Source: Margaritifera margaritifera (taxonomy: Eukaryota; Mollusca; Bivalvia; Unionida; Margaritiferidae). From it: 64,000 nt of DNA. Position numbers and translations under genes: made by a program. Of this stretch, positions 13,584 through 25,749 are shown one piece after another. Numbering within the stretch: position 1 is the first letter of the stretch; each line of letters begins with the position of its first letter. The notes beneath the pieces are model-generated. The model made no database searches. It was not told where the DNA came from and saw only the letters and a program-made list of their open reading frames with translations. Location: the NCBI GenBank assembly GCA_029931535.1, contig JAQPZY010001625.1, forward strand, positions 677,001-741,000, read 5' to 3'.

Positions 13584-14603
13584 GTAAGGTTTATGTATTC
13601 ATTTAAAGATACAAAACGGATAGCTATAGACGAAAGTATTTAACCTTAAATATCTATAATGATGGTAGAAATACACCACTTTCAACAGTTTGCCTTTAAG
13701 GGACATGTGATATGTACAATGTTCACTGCAGATATAAGCAGACGACATTGCTTTGTGTTAGTACTTCCTGGAACTTAATAATGGATCAGTCCATTGAAAC
13801 CGTAGGGGTCCAGGGTCGCCATGCTGCACACTGGAATTACCAATTTATAGGAATTGGGCAAAGTAAATATATGAATAAAATGTGAATCGAGTGAATAATT
13901 AGAATTCATTTGTCGTTACGTCACATTTAACACATTTATTCTTCAGTATTTTTTGTGCATTACAATTTGTGCTCTCCCCTCCTCCCTGTTTTTATTCTTT
14001 CGTTGGCATCGTCTACGTGTATAAAGTTTGACATAATAACGATATCGATCTTTACCAGAGGTATATAATTGTATTCTATGCCTACTTTTTTGGACCTTGA
14101 TGATGTTGTTAAATGCATTAACTAAGAAATATAGAATATGCTTTCAGGTTTGATTAACCCACCCGGAAGGGAAATGGTATGATCTTGTTAAAAATGCACT
14201 TCCAAATTTAAATATAAATTGGAAATAAACATAGAATCTGTTTAGAGTAATTCTTAATCCTCTAAATCTGACATTAGTGTGATTTTGGAATTTAAACCTC
14301 TTTATTACAAGGTAAATATTCACTTTTTTCAAATGTCTGCTATTTCAACTCTGATTCATAGCAACCAATATATTTTGGAATTCAAAACGTTGTACGTATT
14401 GTGCCTAGACAAATTATGAAAATTGGAAAACGTTTTAGGTGCTAGTTTCAGATGTATGTATCGTACATCTTAAAATAACGAATGACAAAACAGAATGTTT
14501 TAGAGAAAGGCGATTTGTAATTATATGCTTTAGTCGGCAGAGGACACGATAATAGGAAGAAAGTAAATTGCCAATGAAACAATATTATTGGTTGACATTT
14601 CAG

Positions 14604-14965
14604 TAATAACACCAGCGATTCTATCCACCGTTCGAGCTTCAAAACAAACATACCCTGTCGCATCATCAGTCGTAACGGGTGCTATTTCTACGGTCATTAC
14701 ACCGTGTGTGCACATAGAAGGGATGGATAATCCTGCATACATCAGCCCATCAAGCATTCTCATTTCACCGCCTGGAGCCCCAGAGGATTTGAATCCTTCC
14801 GACATTTCACCGTTCACATCTACGCAAGGCGTGGTAATCATCACAATTCCTCTGCGAAATGCAGAGGTCGGCGAAGTGAGACTTGTAAACCCAATCAGTA
14901 TTTTAGCTGTGGATGTGAGATACATAGAGTCAGGATCGAATGTCCTCAAGTTACCACCAACTTCG
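14604..14965 (+). CDS. Module exon A (alpha type), copy 3
   Basis: 362 nt, same protein as copies 1 and 2. One silent change seen (gga for ggt in PPGAPE). Confidence 0.9.
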
Positions 14966-16826
14966 GTAATTGTTCCTTTTCTTGATTCTTACATATTATC
15001 TTGTGTTTGCTTTTATGGTAAATTCATCATATTATTTAAATATATATACATATTTTTTTTCTTCAAACTGCTCGTTTAAAGTCTAATCTTTTCGACTAGG
15101 TTTAATGACAAATCCTTGCGTGTGACACTGTCACGAGAAGGATTTTCAAAGATGCTAGCTGAGTCAGACCTACACCTGACACATACATACACGCACAGAC
15201 ACACACGAAATGTTGAAGAAATTCTATCAGCACTCTCAGGTTTTCAGAAATGAAAGTTGCATTTGTCTCTACTCGCCAGAAAGTACGCTTAGTTTTTGTC
15301 TTAAAGTAGATGTGAGTTCTTAGTTCAAAATCACCCTACAAGTACATATCATTTTATGTGGTTTTAGGTCTCCAATATTAACATGTATTTGGTTATTTTA
15401 GATGAAGGAAGTTATATGAATTCGAGCAAGTTACGTGAAATAAAATGTTCCGTCATAGTACACTTTTAAAGAAATGGATATAACTGTTTGTTTTAGTGTA
15501 AATACAAAGGAGTGGTTTATAAAATGTCGAGAAAAAGTTCTATTTCATTGTAATGTCTGCTAGAAGCAGAATAGTAAAGTTTGACAAGAGAACCGGAGTT
15601 GGGATAAGGTGTTCAAAAGCGATGTCGTATCTAGGTTGGTGATTCCTTTCACGTGATGAACAAAAATAAAAGGTTTGAATGAGCGAGTCTAGTGATATTT
15701 TGTTTCCACTTTAGGTTAGATCTACTACCTTTAAAATCCACACTTTACCAATGGCTTCCAAACTTCATAATTGGGTTCTGGAATAGTTCATGAGTAAAAT
15801 AAATTCTTAGAATTTTCCTCGCAACACAGTATAGGGTTGTCTATTTTGTTTTACATACAAGTCCTATAAAGTTCATTTGTAGAAAATACTGATGCGCTTC
15901 AATCATTTCGGATTCATTTGACAACAGAATTACTGTTTTAAGGGAATAGGATGGACACAGTATTGTAACATGCGTATTATTTTTGCTGAATATAAATACT
16001 TTCTTGGCAATACATGAGTTTTATACTAAATATGTATGACCTTAAACATGTCTTTGACAGAATAAAACATTTAAGACTTATAAGCATTTTATTATATGCA
16101 TAAGGTCTAGATAGAAAAGAGTGTCTTGCATCCCTGTTTCCTTTCTAAAAGTGGTTGGGATATTTTAAAGGAAGCAGTACATGAAATCAATTGAGGCAAG
16201 CTATGCCGATTTAACGCCTTTTAGTTCTATGAACATCAACTCAAGCTGTTAAAATGACGTTAATAATTGGCTTTTTAGATTAAAAAAATTAACAGTTGAT
16301 GCAGCTGGGGATGTTTTTTTTTGACATGTAAGAATACATGGGATAAAATGCCTCAAAGAATGAATATATGTTAGTACTATAAGATATATGTGTGTATCAA
16401 GATAGATATACATACATATGTCATATATTATAATTTAATATAGATGCCTCTTTCTTGAACTAAATGTAACAATTATCACCCGTTCAAATACCGATGGAAA
16501 GTATGAAAGTTTATGGCTGCTAATTTGTACCTTTGGAACATAAAATAGAAAGTGCTGTGCCAAATATCTGCTTGGAACGTACACTAGCTTTTGTTTCAGA
16601 TTATACGGACTTTTGAAAACCTTTGCCTGGTATGGAGTGATCTAGATAACTGTGGTGTGTAAATCTAAAGGAGGCAGAGATGCAATCCTCTGACCATATA
16701 TTGATCTTCATTTACCATAGCCATGACTGTAATTTAAAACAAAATTGAGCACAGCTTTTATACAGCTAGCAAATTTATCATTTAATGTATTTATGCATTT
16801 TTCTTTATTGCATATTATAATTATAG

Positions 16827-16962
16827 ATATCCGACGACGGGACCGATAAGGTTGTTGACTTTTTGGGTCAGAGTGTTGAAAGTCTTATCATTACCGTGTA
16901 CAAGATTATCACAGAGAACTCCATGAGCTTTGATCTTTCGATCAAGGCATGCTTTGAAGAAG
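16827..16962 (+). CDS. Module exon B (alpha type), copy 3
   Basis: 136 nt, same protein as 3876-4011. The downstream intron opens into the AC microsatellite. Confidence 0.9.
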
Positions 16963-16988
16963 GTAAGAATGTTTTAATATATTAATTT

Positions 16989-17032
<44 letters not shown>

Positions 17033-17296
17033 AAAAGCAAAATAACAAAACGCGGACGCTCGATACAAAAATAATTTCTTTTGCCAAACATCTAGATTTG
17101 TAACATTTGTAACCATACACCAGGAAATATTTGACAACGCAATTATCGAGGGAACCCACAAAGAACGGAAAATTCAAGCACGCTCGTGAGATGAAAGTGA
17201 TCAATATAATCTAGAGAATCGAGTTTCCCTTTAATTTCTTGGACCTCTTTTGGCCAAAGTCATGGCATTATCCTTGATGTTTGCTTTGTTATGCAG

Positions 17297-17694
17297 TGGT
17301 ATTGACAACAAAACCCGCACCATCGGGGACTCAACAGAGTGTACCTGTTCCAGTATCTTCTCGTGGACCGATACTTACGGCGTCCGTCTCCCCCGTGGTC
17401 GTGACGACAGCAAAACGTCCTGTCACTACGCCGTGTGTAGAGGAGGAGGGGATGGAGCGACCAGCCTACATAAATCCTTCTGACATTACCATCACTCCTT
17501 CTGGGTCCCCTGAAGATCTAAACCCTTCCGACTCCACACCATTCACGTCAGCAGATAGCATGGTAGTCATCGAAATTCCCCTAGGAAATCCAAAGGTTGG
17601 CGAAGTGAGAATCGTGAACCCAGACAATGTTGTTGCTATTGATATTAAATACACAGAGGAGGGTTCAGATGTTCTTAAAAGCCCATCAAATCCG
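17297..17694 (+). CDS. Module exon A (beta type), copy 3
   Basis: 398 nt. One replacement against copies 1 and 2: GSDVLKS instead of GSDVRKS. Leu is also the residue in the alpha and gamma exons, so Arg in copies 1 and 2 looks derived. Confidence 0.9.
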
Positions 17695-18588
17695 GTAAGA
17701 ATGGCTAATGATTCTTGATCGTTAAATGTAATTTCTTTTAAATCAAATGTTAGCATGATAGTTTAAAAGATATACGTATCCATTTGATTTGTAAGAGCAG
17801 AATCAGTCGACAATCTATTATCGTTTTGACGCGTGAACCAAGAGTTCATTTCAATCGGAGGAATATTGACAACATAAAAGAAGAAAAAATCATAACATAG
17901 CGTCCATAGTCACTGAACGTGTAACAAAGCTAATATGTCTAAGTTTGTAGTGCTTTGATGATGGAGTATGATCTGGTGCTCCGTTTTGTAATTAAAATTT
18001 AAATGCAACCTTTTTCCGCAATATTTTTGACAGAGATAAATAAAGTTACATACATGTTTTGCTGCAAGGAAAATAGGGTTTTTTGTCCTTTTTTTTGTTT
18101 AATGTTATGTTATTTGAATGGGATAGATATATGTTGAGAGCGTCAATCAAAGACGTATACATAAGCAATATCATACGAGTTGTTTCTCCTGATTGGGAAC
18201 AAACACGCATTTGGCATTTCATGTTTTACACACCCTAGCTCTTAAGCTTCGCAAATACATACATGCTTTGTGCAATGCAGTGTGATTGGAATTGAAAAGA
18301 AATTAGTTCTAAACTTCGTATAATATTGAGGCGCAGATGTTAGTAAAAACATCTAAAAACCTCCAATAAGGGTGTGCGATATGGAAATACGGACTGAACA
18401 TCCACATAGAATACCAGATCAGGCCTGTAGGATTAATTGGATAATAATTGGAAACTTTGGCTAACATTGTAATAATCATAGGGAGCAAAATTGTAAATGA
18501 TTTTGAAGTTGAATATTAATATTCTTACAATCATAAGGTTTGAGGATGCTAAACATTTTTAATTTTGTTATTTGTTTCGTTTGCAAAG

Positions 18589-18724
18589 ATATCTGACGAT
18601 GGTACTAATAAGGTTGTCGACTTTCTTGGAGACAGGATTGATACACTTATCATCACAGTGTACAAGGTTGTCACCGAGGACACAATGAGTTTTGATGTTT
18701 CCATCAAGGCTTGCTTTGAAGAGG
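18589..18724 (+). CDS. Module exon B (beta type), copy 3
   Basis: 136 nt. DDGTNKVVD replaces DDGTDKVVD of the other copies. Confidence 0.9.
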
Positions 18725-19016
18725 GTGAGATATTTTTCTTTTTTTTTATTTATGATAAGAACGATACAAAACGCAAATACTAAGGACGAAAGCTGCTTAG
18801 CTAAATATATACAGTGGTAGTATCACCTGCCGTATGCAAGAAAATGTCAGTATATATTTATCTTTCATGACACAAGCGAAAACAAACGGGAGATATTTGA
18901 TCTTTGCGTGTGAGATGATAGTGACTAAACTATTGTGTACAATCTATAATTTACTAATTCAACTTGTTTTGCCTAAAACTCTGTCATTACTCTTGATATT
19001 GTATTGTGTCGTGCAG

Positions 19017-19414
19017 TGTTGCTGACAACAAGGCCCGCAGCATCGATGACCCAAAAGAGTGTACCTGTTCCAATTTCTTCACGTGTCCCGATACTTACGG
19101 CGTCCATCGCCCCTGTGACCGTAACGACTACAAAACTTCCCGTGACTACGCCCTGTGTAGAGGAGGAGGGTATGGACCAGCGAGCCTACATAAATCCTTC
19201 AGACATCATCATCATTCCTTCTGGATCTCCAGAAGATCTTAATCCTTCTGACTCCACACCATTCACATCAGCAGAAGGCATTGTAGTCATCGATATTCCA
19301 CTAGGAAATGCACAAGTTGGCGAAGTGAGAGTCGTGAAACCTAACAATGTTTTTGCAATTGAGATAAAATACAAAGAGGAGGGCTCAGATGTACTTAAAT
19401 CACCACCACGTCCG
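19017..19414 (+). CDS. Module exon A (gamma type), copy 3
   Basis: 398 nt. Replacements seen: QKSVPVP for QKSLPVP, VVIDIPL for VVIEIPL, VKPNNVF for VKPDNVF. Confidence 0.9.
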
Positions 19415-19931
19415 GTAAGAATTACTACTGATTATCAGTTCTAAGCTGTACTTTTATTTAAACTATATTTCAGAATGATTTTTGAACAGATATAGTTTTC
19501 CATTTAATTTGTGGGAGAAGAAACTATCGATTTTCTATTACTGTTTATACACGTCAACCGAGGTTTGTTTCTTTGTTATGTTAGAACAATGGAGAAAGCA
19601 AGAGGAGAAGAACTCATTTTAAGGCGATCATTGCCACTAATCATGCAAGAAACCTAAAACAGTTTTGTGTTTCATAGGTGATGAACCATCGTAATGTGTT
19701 CAGTTCAGAAATTTAAAGTCTAATATAACCTATTCCTCTAATACTTTAACATAAAACTTTGTTGATCATTCTTATAATCATTCATAGCTAAGTTACAAAG
19801 CATTTTGAATCCGAATATTACGTATAATGATTAAATAAGTAAAATAAGTAACTTTAGAATTGTTGGCATATATTCTTAAAACCACAAGTCTTTTCAACGC
19901 TAGCTATTTTGCATTTTTATCTTTTGCAAAG

Positions 19932-20067
19932 ATATCTGACGACGGTACTGATAAGGTTGTCAACTTTCTTGGTGAGAGGATGGATACACTGACGATCACA
20001 GTGTCCAAGGTTGTCACCGAGGACACCATGAGTTTTGACCTTTCCATCAAGGCTTGTTTTGAAGAGG
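19932..20067 (+). CDS. Module exon B (gamma type), copy 4
   Basis: 136 nt. Reads DKVVNFLGERMDTL, with Val and Met replacing Phe and Ile of the other gamma B exons. Confidence 0.9.
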
Positions 20068-21090
20068 GTAAGGTTTATGTATTCATTTAAAGATACAAAA
20101 CGGATAGCTATAGACGAAAGTATTTAACCTTAATATCTATAATGATGGTAGAAATACACCACTTTCAACAGTTTGCTTTTAAGGGACATGTGATATGTAC
20201 ATTGTTAACTGCAGATATAAGCAGACGACATTGCTTTGAGTTAGTACTTCCTGGAACTTAATAATGGATCAGTCCATTGAAACCGTAGGGGTTCAGGGTC
20301 GCCATGCTACACACTGGAATTACCAATTTATAGGAATTGGGCAAAGTAAATATATGAATAAAATGTGAATCGAGTGAATAATTAGAATTCATTTGTTGTT
20401 ACGTCACATTTAACACATTTATTCTTCAGTTTTTTTGTGCATTACAATTTGTACTCTCCCCTCCTCCCTGTTTTTATTCTTTCGTTGGCATGAACTCGTG
20501 TATGTGTATAAAGTTAGACATAATAACGATATCGATCTTTACCAGAGGTATATAATTGTATTCTATGCCTACTTTTTTGGACCTTGATGATGTTGTTAAA
20601 TGCATTAACTAAGAAATATAGAATATGCTTTCAGGTTTGATTAACCCACCCGGAAGCGAAATGGTATGATCTTGTTAAAAATGCACTTCCAAATTTAAAT
20701 ATAAATTGGAAATAAACATAGAATCTGTTTAGAGTAATTCTTAATCCTCTAAATCTGACATTAGTGTGACTTTGGAATCTAAACCTCTTTATTACAAGGT
20801 AAATATTCACTTTTTTCGAATGTCTGCTATTTCAACTCTGATTCATAGCAATCAATATATTTTGGAATTTAAAACGTTGTACGTATTATTCCTAGACAAA
20901 TTATGAAAATTGGAAAACGTTTTAGGTGCTAGTTTCAGATGTATGTATTGTACATCTTAAAATAACGAATGACAAAACAGGATGCTTTAGAGAAAGGAGA
21001 TTTGTAAATATATCCTTTAGTCGGCAGAGCACATGATAATGGGAAGAGACTAAATTGCCAATGAGAAAATATTATTGGTTGACATTTCAG
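20068..21090. other. Intron, copy 4
   Basis: Diverged counterpart of 632-1651. No separate feature seen. Confidence 0.7.
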
Positions 21091-21452
21091 TAATAACACC
21101 AGCGATTCTATCCACCGTTCGAGTTTCGAAACAAGCATACCCTGTCGCATCATCAGTCGTAACGGGTGCTATTTCTACAGTCATTACACCGTGTGTGGAC
21201 ATAGAAGGGATGGATAATCCTGCATACATCAACCCATCAAGCATTCTCATTTCACCGCCTGGAGCCCCAGAGGATTTGAATCCTTTTGACTCTTCACCGT
21301 TCACATCTTCGCAAGGCGTGGTAATCATCACAATTCCTCTGCGAAATGCTGAGGTCGGCGAAGTGAGACTTGTAAACCCAATCAGTATTTTAGCTGTGGA
21401 TGTGAGATACATAGAGTCAGGATCGAATGTCCTCAAGTTACCACCAACTTCG
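21091..21452 (+). CDS. Module exon A (alpha type), copy 4
   Basis: 362 nt, the most diverged alpha A exon: VSKQAYP, CVDIEGMDNPAYINPSS and NPFDSSPFTSSQ. Still fully open with intact splice sites. Confidence 0.9.
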
Positions 21453-22430
21453 GTAATTATTCCTTTCCTTGATTCTTTCACATTATCTCGTGTTTCCTTT
21501 TATGGTAAATTCATCATATTCCTCAAATATATTTTATTTTCAAACTGCTCGTTAAAAGTCTAATATTTTCTACTAGGTTTAATGACAAATCCTTGCGCGT
21601 GTCACTGTCACGGAAAGTATTTTCAAACATGCCAGCTGAGTTATACTTACATATGACACCCACACGCACACCCACACACACACTCGCACACACACGCACG
21701 CACGCACGCACACACGCACACACACACACGAAGTGTTGAAGAAATTATATCAGCACTTTCATTTTTCAGAAATGAAAGTTGCATTTGTCTCTATTCGTTT
21801 AAATCAATTGAGGCAAGCTATGCCGATTTAACGCTTTTTAGTTCTATTAACATCAACTCAATCTGTTGAAATTTTGTTGAAAATTGGCAAATTGGCTTTT
21901 TAAATTAAAAAAATTAACAGTTGATGCAACTGGTGATTTTTTTCTAAATTACAAGAATTCATGGGATAAAATGCTTCATAGAATGAATATTTATTAGTAC
22001 TATAAGATATATGTCTGTATCAAGATAGATATACCTACATTTGTCACATATTATAATTTAATATAGATGCCTCTTTCTTTAACTAAATGAAACAATTATC
22101 AGCAGTGAAATTGCCCATGGAAAACATGAAAGTCTTAGGCTGTTAATTTATACCTTTGGATCATAAAATGGGAAGTGCTGTGCCAAAAATCTTCTTGGAA
22201 CGTACAATAACTTTTGTTGACATCCTTTGCTTGATATGGAGTGATCTAAATAACTGTGGTTTGTAAATCTAAAGGAGGCAGGGATGAAATCCTCTGGCCA
22301 TATATTGATCTTCATTCACCATAGACATGACTGTAATTTAAAACAAAATTGAACACAGCTTTTATACAGCTAGCAAATTTATCATTTAATGTATTTATGC
22401 ATTGTTCTTTATTGCATATTATAATTATAG
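21453..22430. other. Intron, copy 4, with AC/ACGC microsatellite
   Basis: Holds a CA/CACG tract at about 21656-21729, then the junction near 21798 where about 0.9 kb present in copies 1-3 is absent. The rest matches 3230-3875. Confidence 0.75.
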
Positions 22431-22566
22431 ATATCCGACGACGGGACCGATAAGGTTGTTGACTTTTTGGGTCAGAGTGTTGAAATTCTTGTTATTACCG
22501 TGTACAAGATTATCACAGAGGACTCAATGAGCTTTGACCTTTCGATCAAGGCTTGCTTTGAGGAAG
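22431..22566 (+). CDS. Module exon B (alpha type), copy 4
   Basis: 136 nt, phase 0 to 1. Reads GQSVEILVITVYKIITEDSM and ends IKACFEEG. It is the last typical B exon and feeds in phase 1 into the first mucin exon at 24266. Confidence 0.9.
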
Positions 22567-24265
22567 GTGAGAGTTCTTCATTCATTCAAAGACACAAAAT
22601 GCAAATCGAAAGATAAAAGAATTTAATACTAATGTCTACAATGGTAGTATAAGTCAATCACTTCCAACATTTTTCGTTTGAGAGAAACGTGATATATGCT
22701 ATGTTAGCTGCAGATATAAACAGATATTGCTTTTTGTTTGTTCATCCTGGAACTTAGATGCCTTAATTTAACCCATGTAGTGTTTGATTTGTTTTCCAGG
22801 GCAACTAGCGTTCCACACACACCCATCCGCACCCCACCCACGCTTCTTATTTATTCCACTGGCATGAAGTCGTGTATGTGTAAAAGGTTTACACATAATA
22901 ACGATGTCAGCCTTTATCAGAGATATAGGATTGCATCCCATGTATCATTTTTCTAACCTTGTTGACTTGTATTTATTCATTAACTAAGAAATTTGAATTG
23001 AACTATGAGGCTTGTTTAACCCACCAAGGAAGGGAAAAGGTACGATCTTGCTTAAAATACACGTTAAAACTTAAATGGGAACTGGATCGAAACATATAAC
23101 CTGTTTAATATAATTGTTAATCCTCCGAATCTGACAGTGGTGGGACTTAAGTCTTAAAATAATGCATGAGAAAAGAAAATGCTTTCGAGAAACAAAATTT
23201 GTGTTTATATGTTAGAGTCTACAGAGGACATGGTAACGGGAGGTTACTAAATTGAAATTTGAACAATATCAATGGTTTACATTTCAGGATTCTATCCACC
23301 GTTCAAAGTTCGAAGCAAGCATATTTAAATTGTGTGTATAGTTACCTAAACATATCATGCCAACTATTGTGATATAAAATGTTTGGTACATTTATTGGAT
23401 TTTGAGAAACAAATTGGTTGAAATATTAATAAATTGGACTATATTGTTAAAAGAGGGGAAATTAGTTATTAAATATATCACCAGAAAATATTATAAGTAC
23501 ACTACTTGAAGCAAAGAGTAATATATAAGTATGTTTATGGTCTGCGCCAGTAAATTACATGTAAATAATGGTCGTCATATGAATATTGTTCTCGTTAAAT
23601 GTTTCGCATTAGTAGATTATGATTTTTAACGACATTTCCATATTGCAATGATACAATGTATTCATTCTTGTCTTTTTTTCACTAGCGATATATGCATATG
23701 TGTGCAAGGTCAGGACCTGGTAAAGATTATAGATAACAGGGCTATTCATGTACAGGTTAAACAGACAGTATTCATAAGATCCCGAACATTGAAAGCTAAT
23801 ACAATTGATTCAGATGCAGATATATAATGAAATACAAACAGACCGACAGACATTATTCATAACCTCACAAGCACTGATAGATGAGAAAATTAATTCATCT
23901 GCAGATATATATATTACTTTGATTTAGTGGCCAATTTTAGATACTGAGGTGGATCCCAATTGAAATATTTAAACCTTTTAAGCGAAATTAAGACCATAAC
24001 TAGCTACCTTTAGTTTATAGATCCAAACCCACATACAAACTGAGCTTGTACAGAGAGTTATAATCACCATATTTGCAAGTCTATGTGAAGATTGGTTTTC
24101 GTTGCCGGTATGCAGCCTAATTATTGTTATCAGCTATCAATGTTTCCTGCTGGTAGGAAAATAAAGTCTGTTTGTTTTGTAGTTTATATCTACAGCTTCA
24201 GTACCAGTGTCCTGCGCGTATCCTGCGACTGACATTAATTTTCTCAACTGTTCACTCATTTTCAG
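22567..24265. other. Intron with degenerate unit remnant
   Basis: 22567-23287 is recognisably homologous to the intron 632-1651 (shared CCTGGAACTTA and ACATAATAACGAT stretches). 23324-24265 is AT-rich with no feature I recognise. Confidence 0.7.
23288..23323 (+). pseudogene. Relic of an alpha-type exon A
   Basis: After a preserved acceptor (ggtttacatttcag), about 36 bases match the start of exon A at 1652 (attctatccaccgttc), but the first 13 bases of that exon are missing. Similarity stops after gcaagcata, where an in-frame body is lost. It is a decayed, unusable exon, and the main frame skips it cleanly. Confidence 0.75.
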
Positions 24266-25749
24266 CACCGTCCATATCTACTGCATCAGTGCCAGAAGGA
24301 ACACAGGCCCCAGGTGTCAGCACAACATCAACAGTGACAGGCTCAGCACCATCGACTTCTACTGCATTAGTGCCAACAGTAACACAGGCCCCAGGTGTTA
24401 GCACAACAACAGCAGTGACAGGTTCCGCACCGTCCGCATCTACTGCATCAGTGCCAGCGGGAACACAGGCTCCAGGTGTCAGCACAACAGGAGTAATAGG
24501 TACAGCACCATCCGTATATACTGTGTCTGCGCAAACAGAAACACAGGCCCCAGGTATCAGCACAACAACATTAGTGACAGGCTCAGCACCGTCCGCATCT
24601 ACCGCATCAGTGCCAGCTCCAGGTGTCAGCACAACAGCAGTAATAGGTACAGCACCATCCGTATATACTGTATCTGCGCAAACAGAAACACAGGCCCAAG
24701 GTGTCAGCACAACAACATTAGAGACAGGCTCAGCACCGTCCGCATCTACCGCATCAGTGCCAGCTCCAGGTGTCAGCACAACAGCAGTAATAGGTACAGC
24801 ACCATCCGTATATACTGTATCTGCGCAAACAGAAACACAGGCCCCAGGTGTCAGCACAACAAAATTAGTGACAGGCTCAGCACCGACCGCATCTACTGAA
24901 TCAGTGCCTGCAAGAACACAGGCCCCAGGTGTCAGCACAACAGCATTGACGGGCTCAGTGCCGTCCGCATCAGCTGCATCAGTGCCAGCAGGAACACAGG
25001 CTCCAGGTGTCAGCACAACAGCAGTAATAGGTACAGCACCATCCGTATATACTGTATCTGCGCAAACAGAAACACAGGCCCCAGGTGCCAGCACAACAAC
25101 AGCTGCGACAGGCTCAGCACCGTCCGCATCTACCGCATCAGTGCCAGCAGGAACACAGGCTCCAGGTGTCATGACAACAGCAGTAATAGGTACAGCACCG
25201 TCCGTATATACTGCATCTGCGCCAACAGAAACACAGGCCCAAGGCATCAGCACAACAGCATTGGGGAGCTCAGCACCCTCCTCATCTATTGCGTCAGTGC
25301 CAGCAGGAACAACAAGAGCAGTGACGGGTTCAGTACCGCCCGGATTAACTGTCTCAGTACCAGCTGGAACAACAAAGGGTCCTGGCATCAGCACTTCAGT
25401 TATGACACCATCGATATCCCCAGTTGTGTCTGTTTCAGTAGCAGGCACAATACAGCCCTCCACTGAAAGACCATGCTTGGAAACAAATGGCATGGATGAT
25501 TCGGCACTCATACCATCAGAAGATATCAACTTAGGCGATAGCACTCTCGACAAAGAAAGACTTAGACCAGTAATAAATAATCCTTTGGTGGTTGCTAATG
25601 ATGAACTGACTGTGTATATTACTATCCCTTCTGATGTTGAACTCGGATCGATTAGTTTACCAGTCGCCAAAAGTGTTGATTGGTTTGTTGTTTTCTATAC
25701 CACACCGGAAGATGAATCCCAACTAATATCCCTAACTCAAGGAGGATCG
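24266..25749 (+). CDS. Mucin repeats plus diverged module A exon
   Basis: 1,484 nt, phase 1 to 0, acceptor ctcattttcag, donor gtatgt. Roughly the first 380 residues are about 15 imperfect Ser/Thr/Pro-rich repeats. Some read SASTASVPAGTQAPGVSTT, and an alternate form reads APSVYTVSAQTETQAPG. This is typical of a densely O-glycosylated mucin domain. The last ~110 residues are a diverged module: RPCLETNGMDDSALIPSEDI, then LDKERLRPV, and strands ending VDWFVVFY. A reverse-strand ORF here (24252-25670) is a shadow of the biased codon use. Confidence 0.9.

Larger units (their letters stand above)
12953..19443 (+). repeat. Higher-order tandem unit, copy 3 (6,491 bp)
   Basis: Near-identical to copies 1 and 2 over its first half. 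More substitutions and small indels appear after about 16 kb, including an expanded AC tract at about 16990-17031. Several amino-acid changes fall in its later exons. Introns 14966-16826, 16963-17296, 17695-18588, 18725-19016 and 19415-19931 parallel those of copy 1. Confidence 0.93.
19444..23323 (+). repeat. Truncated and diverged unit, copy 4
   Basis: Matches the start of the unit but is more diverged. It lacks about 0.9 kb found in the other copies (junction near 21798, matching 2320-3230 of copy 1) and has no beta or gamma A exon. After the B exon at 22431-22566 the sequence resembles the intron that normally follows the gamma B exon, and it ends in an exon-A relic. Confidence 0.85.

Noticed and set aside
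24252..25670. Minus-strand ORF of 472 codons over the first mucin exon
   Set aside because: Same shadow effect. The plus frame continues into a recognisable module.
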